Origin: Tribonema minus
Lineage: Eukaryota > Sar > Xanthophyceae > Tribonematales > Tribonemataceae
DNA length: 64,000 nt
Assembly (NCBI GenBank): GCA_017506865.1
Contig: JAFCMP010000026.1
Coordinates: 62,001 to 126,000, forward strand
Reading direction: 5' to 3'
Shown: positions 44,978 to 55,979 of the stretch, in pieces
Position numbering within the stretch: position 1 is the first letter of the stretch
How the letters are laid out: each line of letters starts with the position of its first letter
The notes under the pieces: generated by a model
Told to the model about the DNA's origin: nothing
Databases searched by the model: none
The model's input: only the letters and a program-made list of their open reading frames with translations
Position numbers and translations under genes: made by a program

Positions 44978-47900
44978 CTACGGAGGAGCCGGCGGTTCGG
45001 CGCTGGCCGGCGAGGGCCGCGGCACTTGCAACAGTGCGATGCGGCGGTAAGCGCTGACGTCGCCATCAGGGGCAATGACTGCGTTCCAGTTGTCGATCAC
45101 GACACGTGTGAGCGCGCGCTGTAGCGCGAGGGAGGTGCGGCGGCGCCAGAAGGCAACGCGCTGCGCGAGATTGTAGCTGCCCTGCGAGCTCTGCTCGGCG
45201 AGTGCGTGTAGCAGCGCTTGGGTGTCGCGTGACATAGCGCCGAAGTGGTCAAAGGCTGCGGAAAATAGGGTGTGTGTAGTGGGGTCCAGGGCCCCTGAGA
45301 CTACGTATGTGTCTATCTTTTCCTGCGAAGCCGATTCAAGCACGCGCTGCACATCGCGCGCGCCCCCCTGAGCCTGACGGAGGCGGGAGGGGCATGAGCT
45401 GTCACGTATGGTGACGTCTATGCAACAAGCTACTTCAAAGCCGCCGCGCAGTTTAGTGCACCGGCCTGCTGCTACCGCGTCGGCGCTCGGCTGCACTTTA
45501 GGGACTGGAAGGCAGACCTGGTTGCTGCCAAAGACGATGTCCATGAACTTGTTGAACCCGTGGCGCGCCGCGTAGCGGCGGAAGGGGGCAAGGGTGTCCC
45601 GGTCGAGACCGCGGAGGTGGGCCACCTGCTTGAGCAGCTGAAAGAGCGCGTCTGCGAGCAAGTTGTGTCGCGTGACGTTAAGCCCTTGTGTGCAGCGGCG
45701 CAGGTGGGCACCCGAGTCCACTGGTCTATGGCACTTGGGGCACCGCGCCGCAGCGGGGGCGGGGCGCTCCACGCCCAGGTGGCGCCGCAGCGTCTCGCGG
45801 AATTCCGGCGGGGACATGGTCTCCGCTGGGTCAGTGCTCGGCAATTGCGCCAAGAAACCCATGGCCCCCTTAGAGGCGCCGCTGCGCCACGCCGCGACTG
45901 CTTCCAACGCATTTGCTGCTTCAAGCCGACGCAGCTGCGTGGCGGCGAGCGCTGCGTCTAGCACCCGTGATAGCGCCGCTTGACGCCGCGGCAGCACGGC
46001 GGCCGGCGGGGCCTGGGCAGAGCCTGGCTCGCGCGCCACCGCTGGCGCAGCAGCGCGGCGCGCGCCGGCGCGAGTCCGCATGCCCGGCCCCGCAGCTCCG
46101 CCTGCCCGTTGCAGCAGATCGCGCAGCGCCCGCCATGCGCCGTCGTCCTGGCGCCAGTCCTGGTACCAGACCGTGGGCAGGAGCAGTGCGAGGGCCGCTG
46201 CAGCCTCATCGCTGCCGCTGCGCAGCTGCTGCAGGCAGGTAGCTATCTGGGTGAAGGTGAAGCCATAGCGGGCATGCTCTAGGACGCGGCTGCGTGCCGC
46301 GACTGGAAATGCCGCCAGTGCCGGCCCCATGCACTCGAGGGAACGTGCAGCAAATGCGGCACATGCACGGGGCGCCGCGCCCAGCACGCCAAAGCCACCA
46401 CTCCCCAGCCGCAGATGCACGCGTACCTGCTGATGTGCTGGTAGCGTCACTGGGGCCTCGCCACCCCAGTCGGCGCCGCGTACCCATGCCACTGCCGCCG
46501 CCCACAGAGAGGGCGGCGCCGCCGCCGCCGAAACCGCCGGCGGGCCGCGGCAATCGTCACCCGCCGCCGGCGCGCGCTGGTGGGCCGGCGGCGTAAGACC
46601 CGCCGATGGCTCCTGCGCCAGCGCGGCCACGGCCGCTAGCGTGATGGCGTCGAAGCGCCGTAGCTCCTCGTGCGTGAGGGATGGCGCTGTATTGCGCGAG
46701 ACATGCCCTGCGCGGGCGGGGACGGCAAGACGCAGAATGGAGAAGGCAGCCTGCACATCCTCCATCTGCACAAGCTCCGCAACCAGGCGGTCGGTGCCGG
46801 GGGCACGAAGGGTCGCCGCCACTTGCGCGCGCACGAAGCCCTCGGTGCCGACCGGCACCCCCATCAGCGTGATGCCGTCGTCACATACTGGTACGGGGAC
46901 ATTGGCGGCGGCAAAGACGGCGGCGGCGCGCTCGCGGGCGCCGCCTGAGGCCGGCACCACCGCCGCGCATTTCGTGACGTTGACCTGAATGTTGAGCTCG
47001 CTCAGCGCCTGTTGTATGAAGCAGAACGCGCGGCCAACGTGGTCGAGCACCGGCGCGTCACAGCTGGGCGTCATGATGGTGAGGTCATCGAGGTAGCCCG
47101 GAAGCGCCAGTTGCGGGAACTTGGCGCGGGCAGCCACCATGGTGCCGCGCAGTGCCAGCGCGAACAGCAGCGGCCCCAATGGGTCGCCCTGCTGCACGCC
47201 CTGTTGGGAGAGGATGATGGCGGCGTCGGCGTGCCCATCTAGGCCAAATTGTAGCCAAGGGGCCCGGCCGGGGCCGTAGATGTGCTCGACGTAGCCGTAC
47301 AGGCCAGGCAGATGCTCGGCCACCGCGGTGAGGACTGCCGAGCGCGACAGCGCGTTGAAGGCATTACTGCCGTCAATGGCAAGGAGCACGCCGCCGCACT
47401 CATGCGTGAGCTGCGCCATGAGCGCCACTCTCTCTGCGCCCCCCCGCGCGCCGACCCCAAACTGGCCAATTGGTTCCAGCAGCGCGGAGACGCGGTCCCG
47501 GGTGTCCGTGCAGAAGGTGCGGGCGAACAGGCGGCGGATGGTGTCGCCGCACGCGATGGGGCGCGCCTTCTCGCCCACAGCGCTGAGGCGCGCGGCCGCG
47601 TGAAGGCGCCAAAAGGGGGCGGGCAGCGCGGCGGGGGTGGAGTACACCGCGGTACCCAGCCACGCCAGCAGCTCAAGGAGCCAGTCAACCGTGCGCCCCG
47701 ACGTGTGCGCCGTGTGCCGGACGCACTGCTGGAGGTGGGAGTTGCGCAGCCCAGAGGGACCGGCGGCCGAGCCAGGGTTGGCGGCGAGGATGGCCTCGCG
47801 TAGCCCGTCCGCCGTGAATGAAGCGCAGTTGAGTGGTGCCGGCGCCGCCAGCGCCGCCGCCGCCACCAAGCTGCGCGCCCGCGATGCCGCGGCATCCAGC

Positions 47901-49144
47901 TTCGCAGACGCATCGCCAGCTGGGTGTTTAGCCTGCAGTTTATGCAAGGTAGCAGAGTCGCGGGGGGCAGATGTGTCAGCACCCTCCGCCAGCAGCCGCG
48001 CGGCGCGCCCGACGCCGCCCGGCTGCCGCGCCGTCGCCGCCGCGCGTTCCCGCACTGCCGCCGCCGCCTCCGTCATAGACCTAGCGCGGCGCGTGCACGC
48101 ACGGGCGGCGCCGCGGCGGCAGAAGGCCAGCGCTGTGCGCGTGAGCAGGTCCAGGTCGCCTGCCACGAAGGCCGCAAAACGGTGCGCCCGCGGCAGGGAG
48201 CCGTCGGGTACAAGCAGCAGGCACGGCAGCAGATGCAGCAGCTTGCACCATGCACCGGCTGTGGCGGACGCCTGTGCCGCTGCCTCAACCCCGTGTGCCT
48301 GCGCTACCGCCGTCTGCGCTTCCCGGAGGCCCGCCAGCGTGGCCGTCAAGGCGGCTGTGAAGTCCGAGCGGTGCTCCAGGCGAATGCGGCGGCCGACCAC
48401 CAGTTGCTGCTGCAGAACATAGTCAAAGGAGAGGTCGTCAAGCGCTGCGCGCGCGGGCGAGAGCGGCGCCAGCGTCCAGAGCGGAAGCGCGCTGCGCCAT
48501 GTTGGCCCTGCCGCAGCCACAGCGGCAGCTGCGCGGGCGCCGGGGCCGCGCGCGCCGCCGCTGGCTGTAGAGAGGGGGAGGATGGGGGGCAGAGGCGCGA
48601 CGCGGGGCCCGTGTGGCCGCTGCGTTGCGGCCGCCCCCCGGGACTTGTACAGGTGGTCGCGCTGGTGCAATTTCGTGCGCACGCACCCTGGCTCGCCGCA
48701 CGAGGCGCATGCGCAGAGTAGCAGCTCGGGTTCCACGGCGTAGTAGGTGCCCGCGCCGGCTCGGTGGAGAGTCAAACACTCATCGTCGACCGCCTGCATA
48801 CGCGCGAGAAAGTCGGCAGGCACATTCGGATGCTCGCGGCGCTGGTGATCCGCCAGCGTCGTGGCGATGCGGCGCGCCAGCGCCAGCGACGCCGACGTCT
48901 GCGCCGTGAGCGTGTTCGCCTCCCCGTTCCGGCGGAGGCGCGGTTTGGGCACTGGCACCCGAAAGAGGCAGCCAGTGTCATATAAAGGGCAGCGCGGATA
49001 GATGGCAGCTGTTGCAGGCTGAGCGGGCGCCTGCACTGCCTCAGGCTGCGCAGGGTCTATGCCCGCCGCGGCAGCCGCTGCTGCAGCAGCAGCTGCCGCA
49101 ATGGCCGCCGGTGCGGCTCCCCCTGAAGTAGAGTCAGACATCAT
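44978..49144 (-). CDS. retrotransposon ORF2: reverse transcriptase with C-terminal restriction-like endonuclease
   Basis: A 1388-codon intact ORF. Poly-Ala N-terminus; putative zinc ligands Cys52, Cys59, His100 and His105, then a CACASCGEPGC cluster. Reverse transcriptase motifs: GPSGLRNSHLQQ, RPIACGDTIRRL, AIDGSNAFN (Asp591), QQGDPLGPLLFAL and YLDD (Asp686-Asp687). A C-terminal zinc motif (Cys1135, Cys1138, His1147, Cys1151) is followed by an endonuclease with MDIVFG (Asp1202), CIDVTIRD (Asp1243) and QEKIDTY (Lys1276, Tyr1280), the PD-(D/E)XK-like pattern of R2-type elements. No apurinic-type endonuclease was seen. The start ATG ATG lies 33 nt after the ORF1 stop, suggesting reinitiation or a bicistronic RNA. 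It is distinct from the 18375 element: no OTU domain and only family-level RT similarity. Confidence 0.92.
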   Translation of the reverse strand: MMSDSTSGGAAPAAIAAAAAAAAAAAAGIDPAQPEAVQAPAQPATAAIYPRCPLYDTGCLFRVPVPKPRLRRNGEANTLTAQTSASLALARRIATTLADHQRREHPNVPADFLARMQAVDDECLTLHRAGAGTYYAVEPELLLCACASCGEPGCVRTKLHQRDHLYKSRGAAATQRPHGPRVAPLPPILPLSTASGGARGPGARAAAAVAAAGPTWRSALPLWTLAPLSPARAALDDLSFDYVLQQQLVVGRRIRLEHRSDFTAALTATLAGLREAQTAVAQAHGVEAAAQASATAGAWCKLLHLLPCLLLVPDGSLPRAHRFAAFVAGDLDLLTRTALAFCRRGAARACTRRARSMTEAAAAVRERAAATARQPGGVGRAARLLAEGADTSAPRDSATLHKLQAKHPAGDASAKLDAAASRARSLVAAAALAAPAPLNCASFTADGLREAILAANPGSAAGPSGLRNSHLQQCVRHTAHTSGRTVDWLLELLAWLGTAVYSTPAALPAPFWRLHAAARLSAVGEKARPIACGDTIRRLFARTFCTDTRDRVSALLEPIGQFGVGARGGAERVALMAQLTHECGGVLLAIDGSNAFNALSRSAVLTAVAEHLPGLYGYVEHIYGPGRAPWLQFGLDGHADAAIILSQQGVQQGDPLGPLLFALALRGTMVAARAKFPQLALPGYLDDLTIMTPSCDAPVLDHVGRAFCFIQQALSELNIQVNVTKCAAVVPASGGARERAAAVFAAANVPVPVCDDGITLMGVPVGTEGFVRAQVAATLRAPGTDRLVAELVQMEDVQAAFSILRLAVPARAGHVSRNTAPSLTHEELRRFDAITLAAVAALAQEPSAGLTPPAHQRAPAAGDDCRGPPAVSAAAAPPSLWAAAVAWVRGADWGGEAPVTLPAHQQVRVHLRLGSGGFGVLGAAPRACAAFAARSLECMGPALAAFPVAARSRVLEHARYGFTFTQIATCLQQLRSGSDEAAAALALLLPTVWYQDWRQDDGAWRALRDLLQRAGGAAGPGMRTRAGARRAAAPAVAREPGSAQAPPAAVLPRRQAALSRVLDAALAATQLRRLEAANALEAVAAWRSGASKGAMGFLAQLPSTDPAETMSPPEFRETLRRHLGVERPAPAAARCPKCHRPVDSGAHLRRCTQGLNVTRHNLLADALFQLLKQVAHLRGLDRDTLAPFRRYAARHGFNKFMDIVFGSNQVCLPVPKVQPSADAVAAGRCTKLRGGFEVACCIDVTIRDSSCPSRLRQAQGGARDVQRVLESASQEKIDTYVVSGALDPTTHTLFSAAFDHFGAMSRDTQALLHALAEQSSQGSYNLAQRVAFWRRRTSLALQRALTRVVIDNWNAVIAPDGDVSAYRRIALLQVPRPSPASAEPPAPP

Positions 49145-49177
49145 TACGGTGGATGAGGGGAGCGCCGCACCGGCGGC

Positions 49178-51814
49178 TTACAGGCCCGAGGCGCCGCCGC
49201 CTCCCTCCGATGCCGGCGGCTGGGCCGTCGAGGTGGAGAGGAAGCGGTCGGCGGCGGACTGACCTTGGGGCAGCCCGCGCGCGGGGCGTGCAGCGGGGGG
49301 TTCCGCCGCCGAGCCCGGCGTGCGCTCAGCAGCCGTGCGCTTGCGGCTGGCGCGGGGTGTGCCACTGTCGGACATAAGCGCGCTGCTGTCACTGGCAGGC
49401 ATGGGGGGCTGCCTACTGCGCGAGGGGGAGGCGCTGCAGTCGCTGCCGTGCCGAGCCGCTGGCGACGATGCGCGCCGACACCGCGAGCGCCCGCGTGAGC
49501 AAGAGCGCGGCGGCTGCCGCGGCGCCGCCGCTGCCTCCAGTGCCACCGCGGGGTCCGCTGCCGCGCTTGCGGCCGCTGCCGCTGCCGCGCTGGCAGCGCC
49601 TACAGCAGGCGGCGGCGCGCCCGCCGCCGCCGCGCCTGCCGCCGCCGCGCCCGCCGCCGTTGCCCCGTCCGCCGCCACCGCCGCCGCAGCGCCAGCCGCT
49701 GCAGAGCTAGCCTCAAGGTCTCCCGCCACGGGCGTGGTGGCCACCGCGCCGGCGGCGTCCGCCGCCGGCACCGCCACGCTCGCAGCGCGCGCCGCTTCTG
49801 CTGTCAGCTGCGCCTCGAGTCGAGCGGTCGCCGCAGCGTTGCGCACCTGCTCTCCTTCGCGCAGGCTCCGTTGCTGCGCCGCCAGCCGCTCCGCACGAAC
49901 TTGCTCTGCCAGAGACCGGTCGCGATCGGCCTCAGCAGCCCGCTTTCCCGCCTCGGAGGCTGCCAGCAGCTTTGTCAGTGCCTTGACCTGCTGCTGCAGC
50001 CCCTTCCGCGCGGTCCTCCCCTCCAGGATGCCCCCCTGCAGCTGCTGAATGCGCTGCTCCTGGCCCAGCTGCGCAGGGTCCGCGTCGGCCGCCGGCGGCG
50101 GCGGCGAGGCGCCCGGCGACGCGCTCGCCAGCGCGGGCGTCGAGGCGGCGGCAGCGTCCGTCGCGGCGGCGCCGGTCGCCGCCGGCGCTGGGGGGTGCGA
50201 GGCGGCGGCGCCGGTGGGCGCACGCTGCGTCGCGGCGGCTGCCGCCGCGGCGGCTGCAGCCGTGGCTACCGCAGGGGCACCGGCGGCTGTGCCAGTGGCG
50301 GCGGCTGGCGTGGTGCAGGCCGCGGGGAGCGTGGTGTGCGCGCAGCGCGTTGCCCGGCACTGCTGACCCGGGCGCGTGAAGTGCCGTCGCAAGCAGGACG
50401 GGCACGCTGTCAGATTGTCAGGGCCCAGCAGCCGCAGCGCTACTTCCGTGCCGTCCACCGCGCATAGGACCGAGTGCGCGAGTCGCCGCGCAACGCCGCG
50501 GACCACTGTTAGCTCCCAAACACCCGCGGCGCCTGGCGATGCCGCCGACGCCGGCGCCGCGGATGAGGCCGCACCGTTAATGCCTACGCCGCAGGTCTTC
50601 AGAGCGCTGGCCAGCAGCAGAAAGGCGGCGGAAGTGCCGCCGCCGCCCGCCCGCAAGCGCACCGGCGCGATGGGCATGCCAGGAGCTGCGAGTGCGGGCG
50701 CAAGCAGCATTGCAAGCTGCGCTGCAGACCACGCCGCCGGCGCGCCGCGCACGGTGACCGTGACCGGGGCGCTCATGTCACCAGCGCGGGTGATGCGCAG
50801 GCGGAAGCCGCTGAAGCTGAAGTCAGCGGAGTCGCCGACCGTTCCGAGCGCCGCGTCAACGAGCGCGGCCGGCGCCCGCAAGCATAGCGTGCGGAAGTCA
50901 TCGCGAGGCGACAGAGGCCCCAGCGTCTCTGCACCCTTGAATAGGGACGCAAGTGAGGCAGCGTCTCCAGCGCCGGCCCTCGCCGCGTCGTGCATGTGCG
51001 TGAGCGCCGCCGCTAGCAGCTGCTGGCGCCCCCGCGTGAGTCGGGCGCGGCGCTGTGCAGCCGCCGCAGGGGTGCTGCGCTCGCGCTCGTGAGGCTGACG
51101 GGCCGGCGCGAGCTCTGCTAACAGTGCGCGGACGCTGGCCGGCAAGGCAGCCAAGTGCTCCTGGGTGTAGCAGGTGACTGGATCCACCGTAAACGAGACT
51201 AGGTCTGTGCCGGCTGCCGCCGCCGGCGGCACAAATGGCTGTCCCTCCGCTGTCGGACGGCCCTGCACGCGCGCCGCCATCGCCATGAGGCGGCCCGCAG
51301 CGGCTCCACCCTGGCGCCCCACCGCCGCGACAGCGGGGGGCACGAAGAAGTACTGCTCCTGTTCCGCGGCGTGGAACATCTCGCTCGCCTGTTGGTATAG
51401 CTGCCCTGGAGTGAGGGCGGATGGGGCTGGGGTTGGCGTGTAGCTGCCTCGGGGAGTGAAGTAGGCTCCATCGTGGCCGTGCAGCAGCCGTGCCTCCTCC
51501 CGAAGCAGGTTGCTCTTCGCTGTAAGCGACGGGGGTGTTGTCGCAGTTTTGGCGGCTTTGGCCGCCCACGAGGCAGCAGCAGCAGGAGGGGTGGCCGCGC
51601 GACCATTTGGGCCAGCTGGCGTGTCGCCAGTCGCCGCTGGCAGCACCACCTCCATCGCTTCGGATGGCATGAAACGACTTGAAGTTGAAATGGGGCGGGC
51701 CCTGCCCCGCCCCTGGGACACGGTGGCGGCTGCCCCTCGTGGAGGGTGCCGAGCGTTGGCTGAACAGCAGGCACACAGGGTGGGAGTCACCAACGTGGCG
51801 CCAGCAAAATCCAC
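49178..51814 (-). CDS. retrotransposon ORF1: coiled-coil, zinc-knuckle protein
   Basis: An 878-codon intact ORF directly upstream of ORF2 on the same strand. It is rich in Ala/Pro/Arg. A single zinc-knuckle-like motif (CPSC, H, C spacing: CPSCLRRHFTRPGQQC) lies in its middle. A long heptad-like Glu/Gln/Arg/Leu segment follows (EQRIQQLQGGILEG to RLAAQQRSLREGEQ), predicted as coiled coil. The C-terminal part is Ala-rich, then SR-like (RSCSRGRSRCRRASS). This is the layout of ORF1 RNA-binding chaperones of non-LTR elements: trimerising coiled coil plus nucleic-acid contacts. The start could be a downstream Met (MPSEAMEVVLP), since the first ~48 residues look poorly conserved in style. Function inferred from position and composition only. 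Confidence 0.8.
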   Translation of the reverse strand: MDFAGATLVTPTLCACCSANARHPPRGAAATVSQGRGRARPISTSSRFMPSEAMEVVLPAATGDTPAGPNGRAATPPAAAASWAAKAAKTATTPPSLTAKSNLLREEARLLHGHDGAYFTPRGSYTPTPAPSALTPGQLYQQASEMFHAAEQEQYFFVPPAVAAVGRQGGAAAGRLMAMAARVQGRPTAEGQPFVPPAAAAGTDLVSFTVDPVTCYTQEHLAALPASVRALLAELAPARQPHERERSTPAAAAQRRARLTRGRQQLLAAALTHMHDAARAGAGDAASLASLFKGAETLGPLSPRDDFRTLCLRAPAALVDAALGTVGDSADFSFSGFRLRITRAGDMSAPVTVTVRGAPAAWSAAQLAMLLAPALAAPGMPIAPVRLRAGGGGTSAAFLLLASALKTCGVGINGAASSAAPASAASPGAAGVWELTVVRGVARRLAHSVLCAVDGTEVALRLLGPDNLTACPSCLRRHFTRPGQQCRATRCAHTTLPAACTTPAAATGTAAGAPAVATAAAAAAAAAATQRAPTGAAASHPPAPAATGAAATDAAAASTPALASASPGASPPPPAADADPAQLGQEQRIQQLQGGILEGRTARKGLQQQVKALTKLLAASEAGKRAAEADRDRSLAEQVRAERLAAQQRSLREGEQVRNAAATARLEAQLTAEAARAASVAVPAADAAGAVATTPVAGDLEASSAAAGAAAAVAADGATAAGAAAAGAAAAGAPPPAVGAASAAAAAAASAAADPAVALEAAAAPRQPPRSCSRGRSRCRRASSPAARHGSDCSASPSRSRQPPMPASDSSALMSDSGTPRASRKRTAAERTPGSAAEPPAARPARGLPQGQSAADRFLSTSTAQPPASEGGGGASGL

Positions 51815-51839
51815 CCAGAAACGTTTTGTTTTTTGAGTT

Positions 51840-52231
51840 GAGAAAAATCATCCTCTTCAGCTCTGTCCTCCTCACTCCCGCGTAGTTCTTCGTCACCTTA
51901 GAGTGCAGCTGCTGCATCTGCACAAGCTTTCCAAGCACTTGCAGGCAGCAGTCAGCTCTGCAAGATGCATGATAGAGCGGGTCTAAGGCATACCCGCTGT
52001 GCCCTGCTGCGTTGCTGTCGCCTGTAGCGCCGCAGAGTTGCAGCAGCTCTGATCTCTCATCGCTCGCAGCTCCTCGATAGTGGTGGCAACGGGCAGCACC
52101 AGGCCGCTGCTGTGATACCTTGGCGGAATCCTTGCGAGAGCGGAGACAAAGTACGGGTGATTAGCCAATCGGCTCCCAGCGTTCCCGCGCAGGGACCTCT
52201 AGTTCTATCTCAGATCTACTCGACTACAGTC
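51840..52231. other. intergenic between element 2 and the low-complexity gene
   Basis: No supported feature. It presumably includes the promoter and 5' leader of the gene starting at 52232. Confidence 0.4.
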
Positions 52232-55200
52232 ATGGCGGAGGAGCAGCAGATGCTGAGCATATCGCCGCAGCCACCAAGACATGAGGTGAGTGCAGTCATC
52301 ACGCCATCGTATTCGACTGCTGACACAAGCTGGATCGCAACATCTGCATGCCGTGTTGCCTGCTGGTACTGACAATGCGTGCATTCTGCCTGTTTTGCGC
52401 CTCTGTCGTTGATTGGCGGCGGTGTCCGCTACGGCCCCGCGACGCAGTCTCGTGGTCAGCTGCCGAAGCTGAGGGCGAGGGCAGCTGTGCCAGCACCCGC
52501 GCACACCAGCATCGATGCAGGTACACGCAGCGCTTGCAGACCTCGTTCCGCAACAGCGTGGCTATGTGCTGCTCAGTGCTGACGACGTTGTGTTGTGTTG
52601 TGAAGCTGATGCGAGCAGCCTATTATCATCAAACGCTGGCAGAGCCTGACTGTGTCGCGCCCTGTGCAGATGCTTTAGAATCGTAACATCTCGTGCCCTG
52701 CTGTGAACCACCTGACCTGCGTAGGTAGCCAAAGCGCAACAGGATGAAGTCCTTCTCAAGACTTGCAATGCTCGCATGCCAGCAAGCGGAACACAGACCC
52801 CGGCATGTGAAACTGAGACCATGCATACATACCCTGCGTGACAACAGGTGCAGCGGAAGCTCAGCAAGCCGCGTACGGCAGGCCCGCCGCCACGCGCTCA
52901 CGCTCCAACTCCAAGGACCTCCAGCCGGTGGCCTCCGACACCCTCTCCGCTGCCGCCGCCGCCGCTGCCGCCGCCGCCGTCGGCGACGACGCCAGCGGCA
53001 GCAGCAGCACCGCTCCTCCACCGCACCTGAAAGCTGTATCGCCGGAGGCGCCCGGCGGCAGCAGCGGCAGCAGCGGCAGCGGCGGCGTGCACGCGGCGGC
53101 GGCGGCGGCGGCCGCGGCGGCGGGCGCGGACGCATACAGCGGCGCATTTCTCCTGGGGACGCCCACTAACAGCGGCTCTTTTATGCTGGCGACACCTACT
53201 AATAGCGGCTTTTTTATCCTGGCGACGCCGACCAACAGCGGCTGCGGCGGCGGCGGCGGGAGCGGCTACGCCGGGGACAGCGGGGGGTGGTGGCACGGGA
53301 GCCCGGCCGGCAGCACCGGCGGCGGCGGCGGCGGTGGCCTATCGTAAGAGTGCTGCGCTGTTGTGTGTATGATTCGCAGAGGATGTGCATTTGGTAGGGT
53401 ATGACGGCGAGGTGGGGCTGAGGGGTAGCAGGGGGGCGACGCGCAGGAGAGCCCCGCCGGCATGAATGGCGGCGGCGGCGGCGGTGGCGGCGGGCGGCGG
53501 TGGCGGCGGGCGGCGGCGGCTGCGCTGCAGAGCGCGCGCGTGCGCCGCTCACAGCGGTTGCGGAGCGCGTGCAGTAGTTCGTGCTGCGTGATGAGCATTG
53601 TGTACACTGGAAACATCAGAGATAGGAGTGAGAGCGACGCTGGCGGGTTGCGTCTGCAATGGCAGCGGCGGCGGCAGCGGCAGTGACGGCGGCGGCGGCG
53701 GCGACGGCGGCGGCGGCAGCGACGGCGGCGGCGGTGAGCTCAGGTGGCCGCCGCGCCGTCTGGTGAAGCGCTGCGTACCTGCCAGCTGTGACGCGCGCGC
53801 AAATGAGTGTAGCGGTGTTGGTTACCTGTCCGCATGTCCGCTGCGCAAGGAGCGTGAGGGTGGCGGCGTTGAGATCCATCAGCTGCAGCGGCGGTGTCAG
53901 CGCCGGCCTGTCCGTCTTGAGCGTCACCGCATGGCGATGCCTTTGACGTTCAGAACCTATACTCGCATGTCGCCGCTTTACTAGCAGCGGCAGCGCCTGT
54001 TGGCGGCATGAGGCCGCCTTGAGTATACAGGGACCAGGCGTAAAATGGGTACTTTCTGCAAGCCCCCGGGGAAGCCAGCAGTGTGCCAAATCACACACAC
54101 ATTCGTGCTGACAGGCAGCCGGCTAGTGTCAGGCACAGCTGCATTAGACGCGATGGCAGCGTTCGGCGCGCAGCTCGCTCGCACGCTCAGCAGCCCCTCT
54201 CACGCACTGGCGCGTTTCCCGCTCGCTGCTCGCCAGCAGCAGCGGCAGCGGCTGGCTGCACGGAAGCCCCGCCGGCAGTGGCGGCGGCGGCGGCAGCGGC
54301 GGCGGCGGCGGCGGCATTCTCGCGCCCGCGATCCGCCCGCTGCTGGCGAAATCGCACAGCAGCGACGGCGGCAGCACCAGCGGCGGAGGAGGCGTGCTGC
54401 ACAGTCTCTCTGGCGGCGACGGCGGCGGCGGCAGCGGCGCTGCGGTGGTAGCGACGCGGCCGCAGTCGCTGCCCGGGCACGGTGACAGCGGCGGCAGCGG
54501 CGGCGGCGGTGGCGGCTGGCCGCACGGCAGCCCCGCCGGCAGCGCCGCCGCCGCTGCCGCCGCGGCGCCGCGCCACGCGCGCACGCGGCCGCGGCCGCTG
54601 AACGTGGTGCTGGCGTCTTCAACGGGCAGCTCGGGGGCGGGGGGGAGCTTTGCGTCATCGGGGGGTCCCCCCTCAAGCAGCTTCCGGTCAAAGCTGCACG
54701 GGCACCTTAATAAGGCGAGGCAGGCTTCCGAATATGCATTGGTCGCGTGACGCAGTGTTAAGCGCTGAAGTCCGTATGTATTGGCCCCTGGTGGAAGCTG
54801 CATGCCTTAAAAAGGCGCACCGGTCGCGGGATGCGACGCAGCGTCGACTCGACTGCTGCACTCTGCATGTATTGGCCCAGCAAGGCCGCTGCCTCCATGA
54901 CGATCCGTTGACTCGCATCGGTTACATGAAGTGGCACTTGTTTTTGTCGAAGTATGCGCTGCGTAGCGGTGTGGCATATAACGGTGCAGACCAACAGACG
55001 CGCCGCAGCATCTGAAGCCCTTGTTAGCAGCGGATGGAGTGCTACAAAGGCCGCGGCACGACAAGACGCCGCTTTGGTGAGCATTTTAGCTGTGTACCGC
55101 GGTGCAGCTTTGAGTGCCGCACTCTGTCTTATTAACCCAGCGCTGCAGCCTGCCGCCATGTTCAACAGCTGATGCTGATGGCGAACTGCTGCTCTGCCGT

Positions 55201-55939
55201 GCCGCGAGGCTGCCATCGTGCGGTATTTCGTGGCTGCTCTCCATGTCCTGTACCAGCGCGGCGCCTGGAGCCATGTTCTGCAGCACATGACCTTCGCGCT
55301 TTTCACATGCTATTGCACAAAGGCGACGCTTCACTTCAAGGGGGCAAATGCCCCTATACTTCAAGTATATTACACATACATACCCTCTGGCAAGCACCAT
55401 GCGCTGCCGCTGCGATGCCACACCCGCGCGCATCATCCGCCGCTGAATTTCCAAAAGATGGCCACCTCGGCTGACACTCAGACTCTGACTGTCTGACTTG
55501 CACGGGCCCTCCAGCAGCCTCTCGCCGCCGCCTGGTCTCCTGTGTAGCTTCACATGCGCGCCTGTCAGCAGCGACTACTGCTGACACAACCAGCGGCAAG
55601 CGCATCACCACCCATCTGGGAGCACCTTCGACGCTCACAACTGCCACAGCCACGCAGCTGGCACTCTGACTCTGACTCTCTGACTCGCCGCGCAGGCGGA
55701 CAACTCCGAGGGCCCCAGCGCCCCCTCCAGCAGCCTCTCGGACCTGTCGCCGCCGCCGCGCTGCAGCAGCCACGCAGCTGACACTCTGACTCTCTGACTC
55801 GCCGCGCAGGCGGACGACTTTGAGGGCCCCAGCGCGCCCTGCAGCAGCCTCTCGGACCTGTCGCCGCCGCTGCGCCGCCGCAGCCGCTCCCTCGCCGCCA
55901 GCGTGCACTGCTGCTCGCCGCGCGTCGCCAGCGGCGGCA

Positions 55940-55979
<40 letters not shown>

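Larger units (their letters stand above)
44890..51840 (-). mobile_element. two-ORF RLE-type non-LTR retrotransposon
   Basis: Contains ORF1 and ORF2 plus short ends. It interrupts the 3' border of duplicate C: CAGTGGAAGTTGAAG (ending about 44890) continues in A and B as TTGAGGAGAAAAA, and a similar GTTGAGAAAAATC appears at about 51836. This suggests the element lies between those points, although the match is short. Both ORFs are open, so the insertion is probably recent. Confidence 0.65.

Noticed and set aside
47282..48721. Plus-strand frames of 170-265 codons
   Set aside because: Arg/Ala-rich shadows of the retrotransposon ORF2 on the opposite strand.
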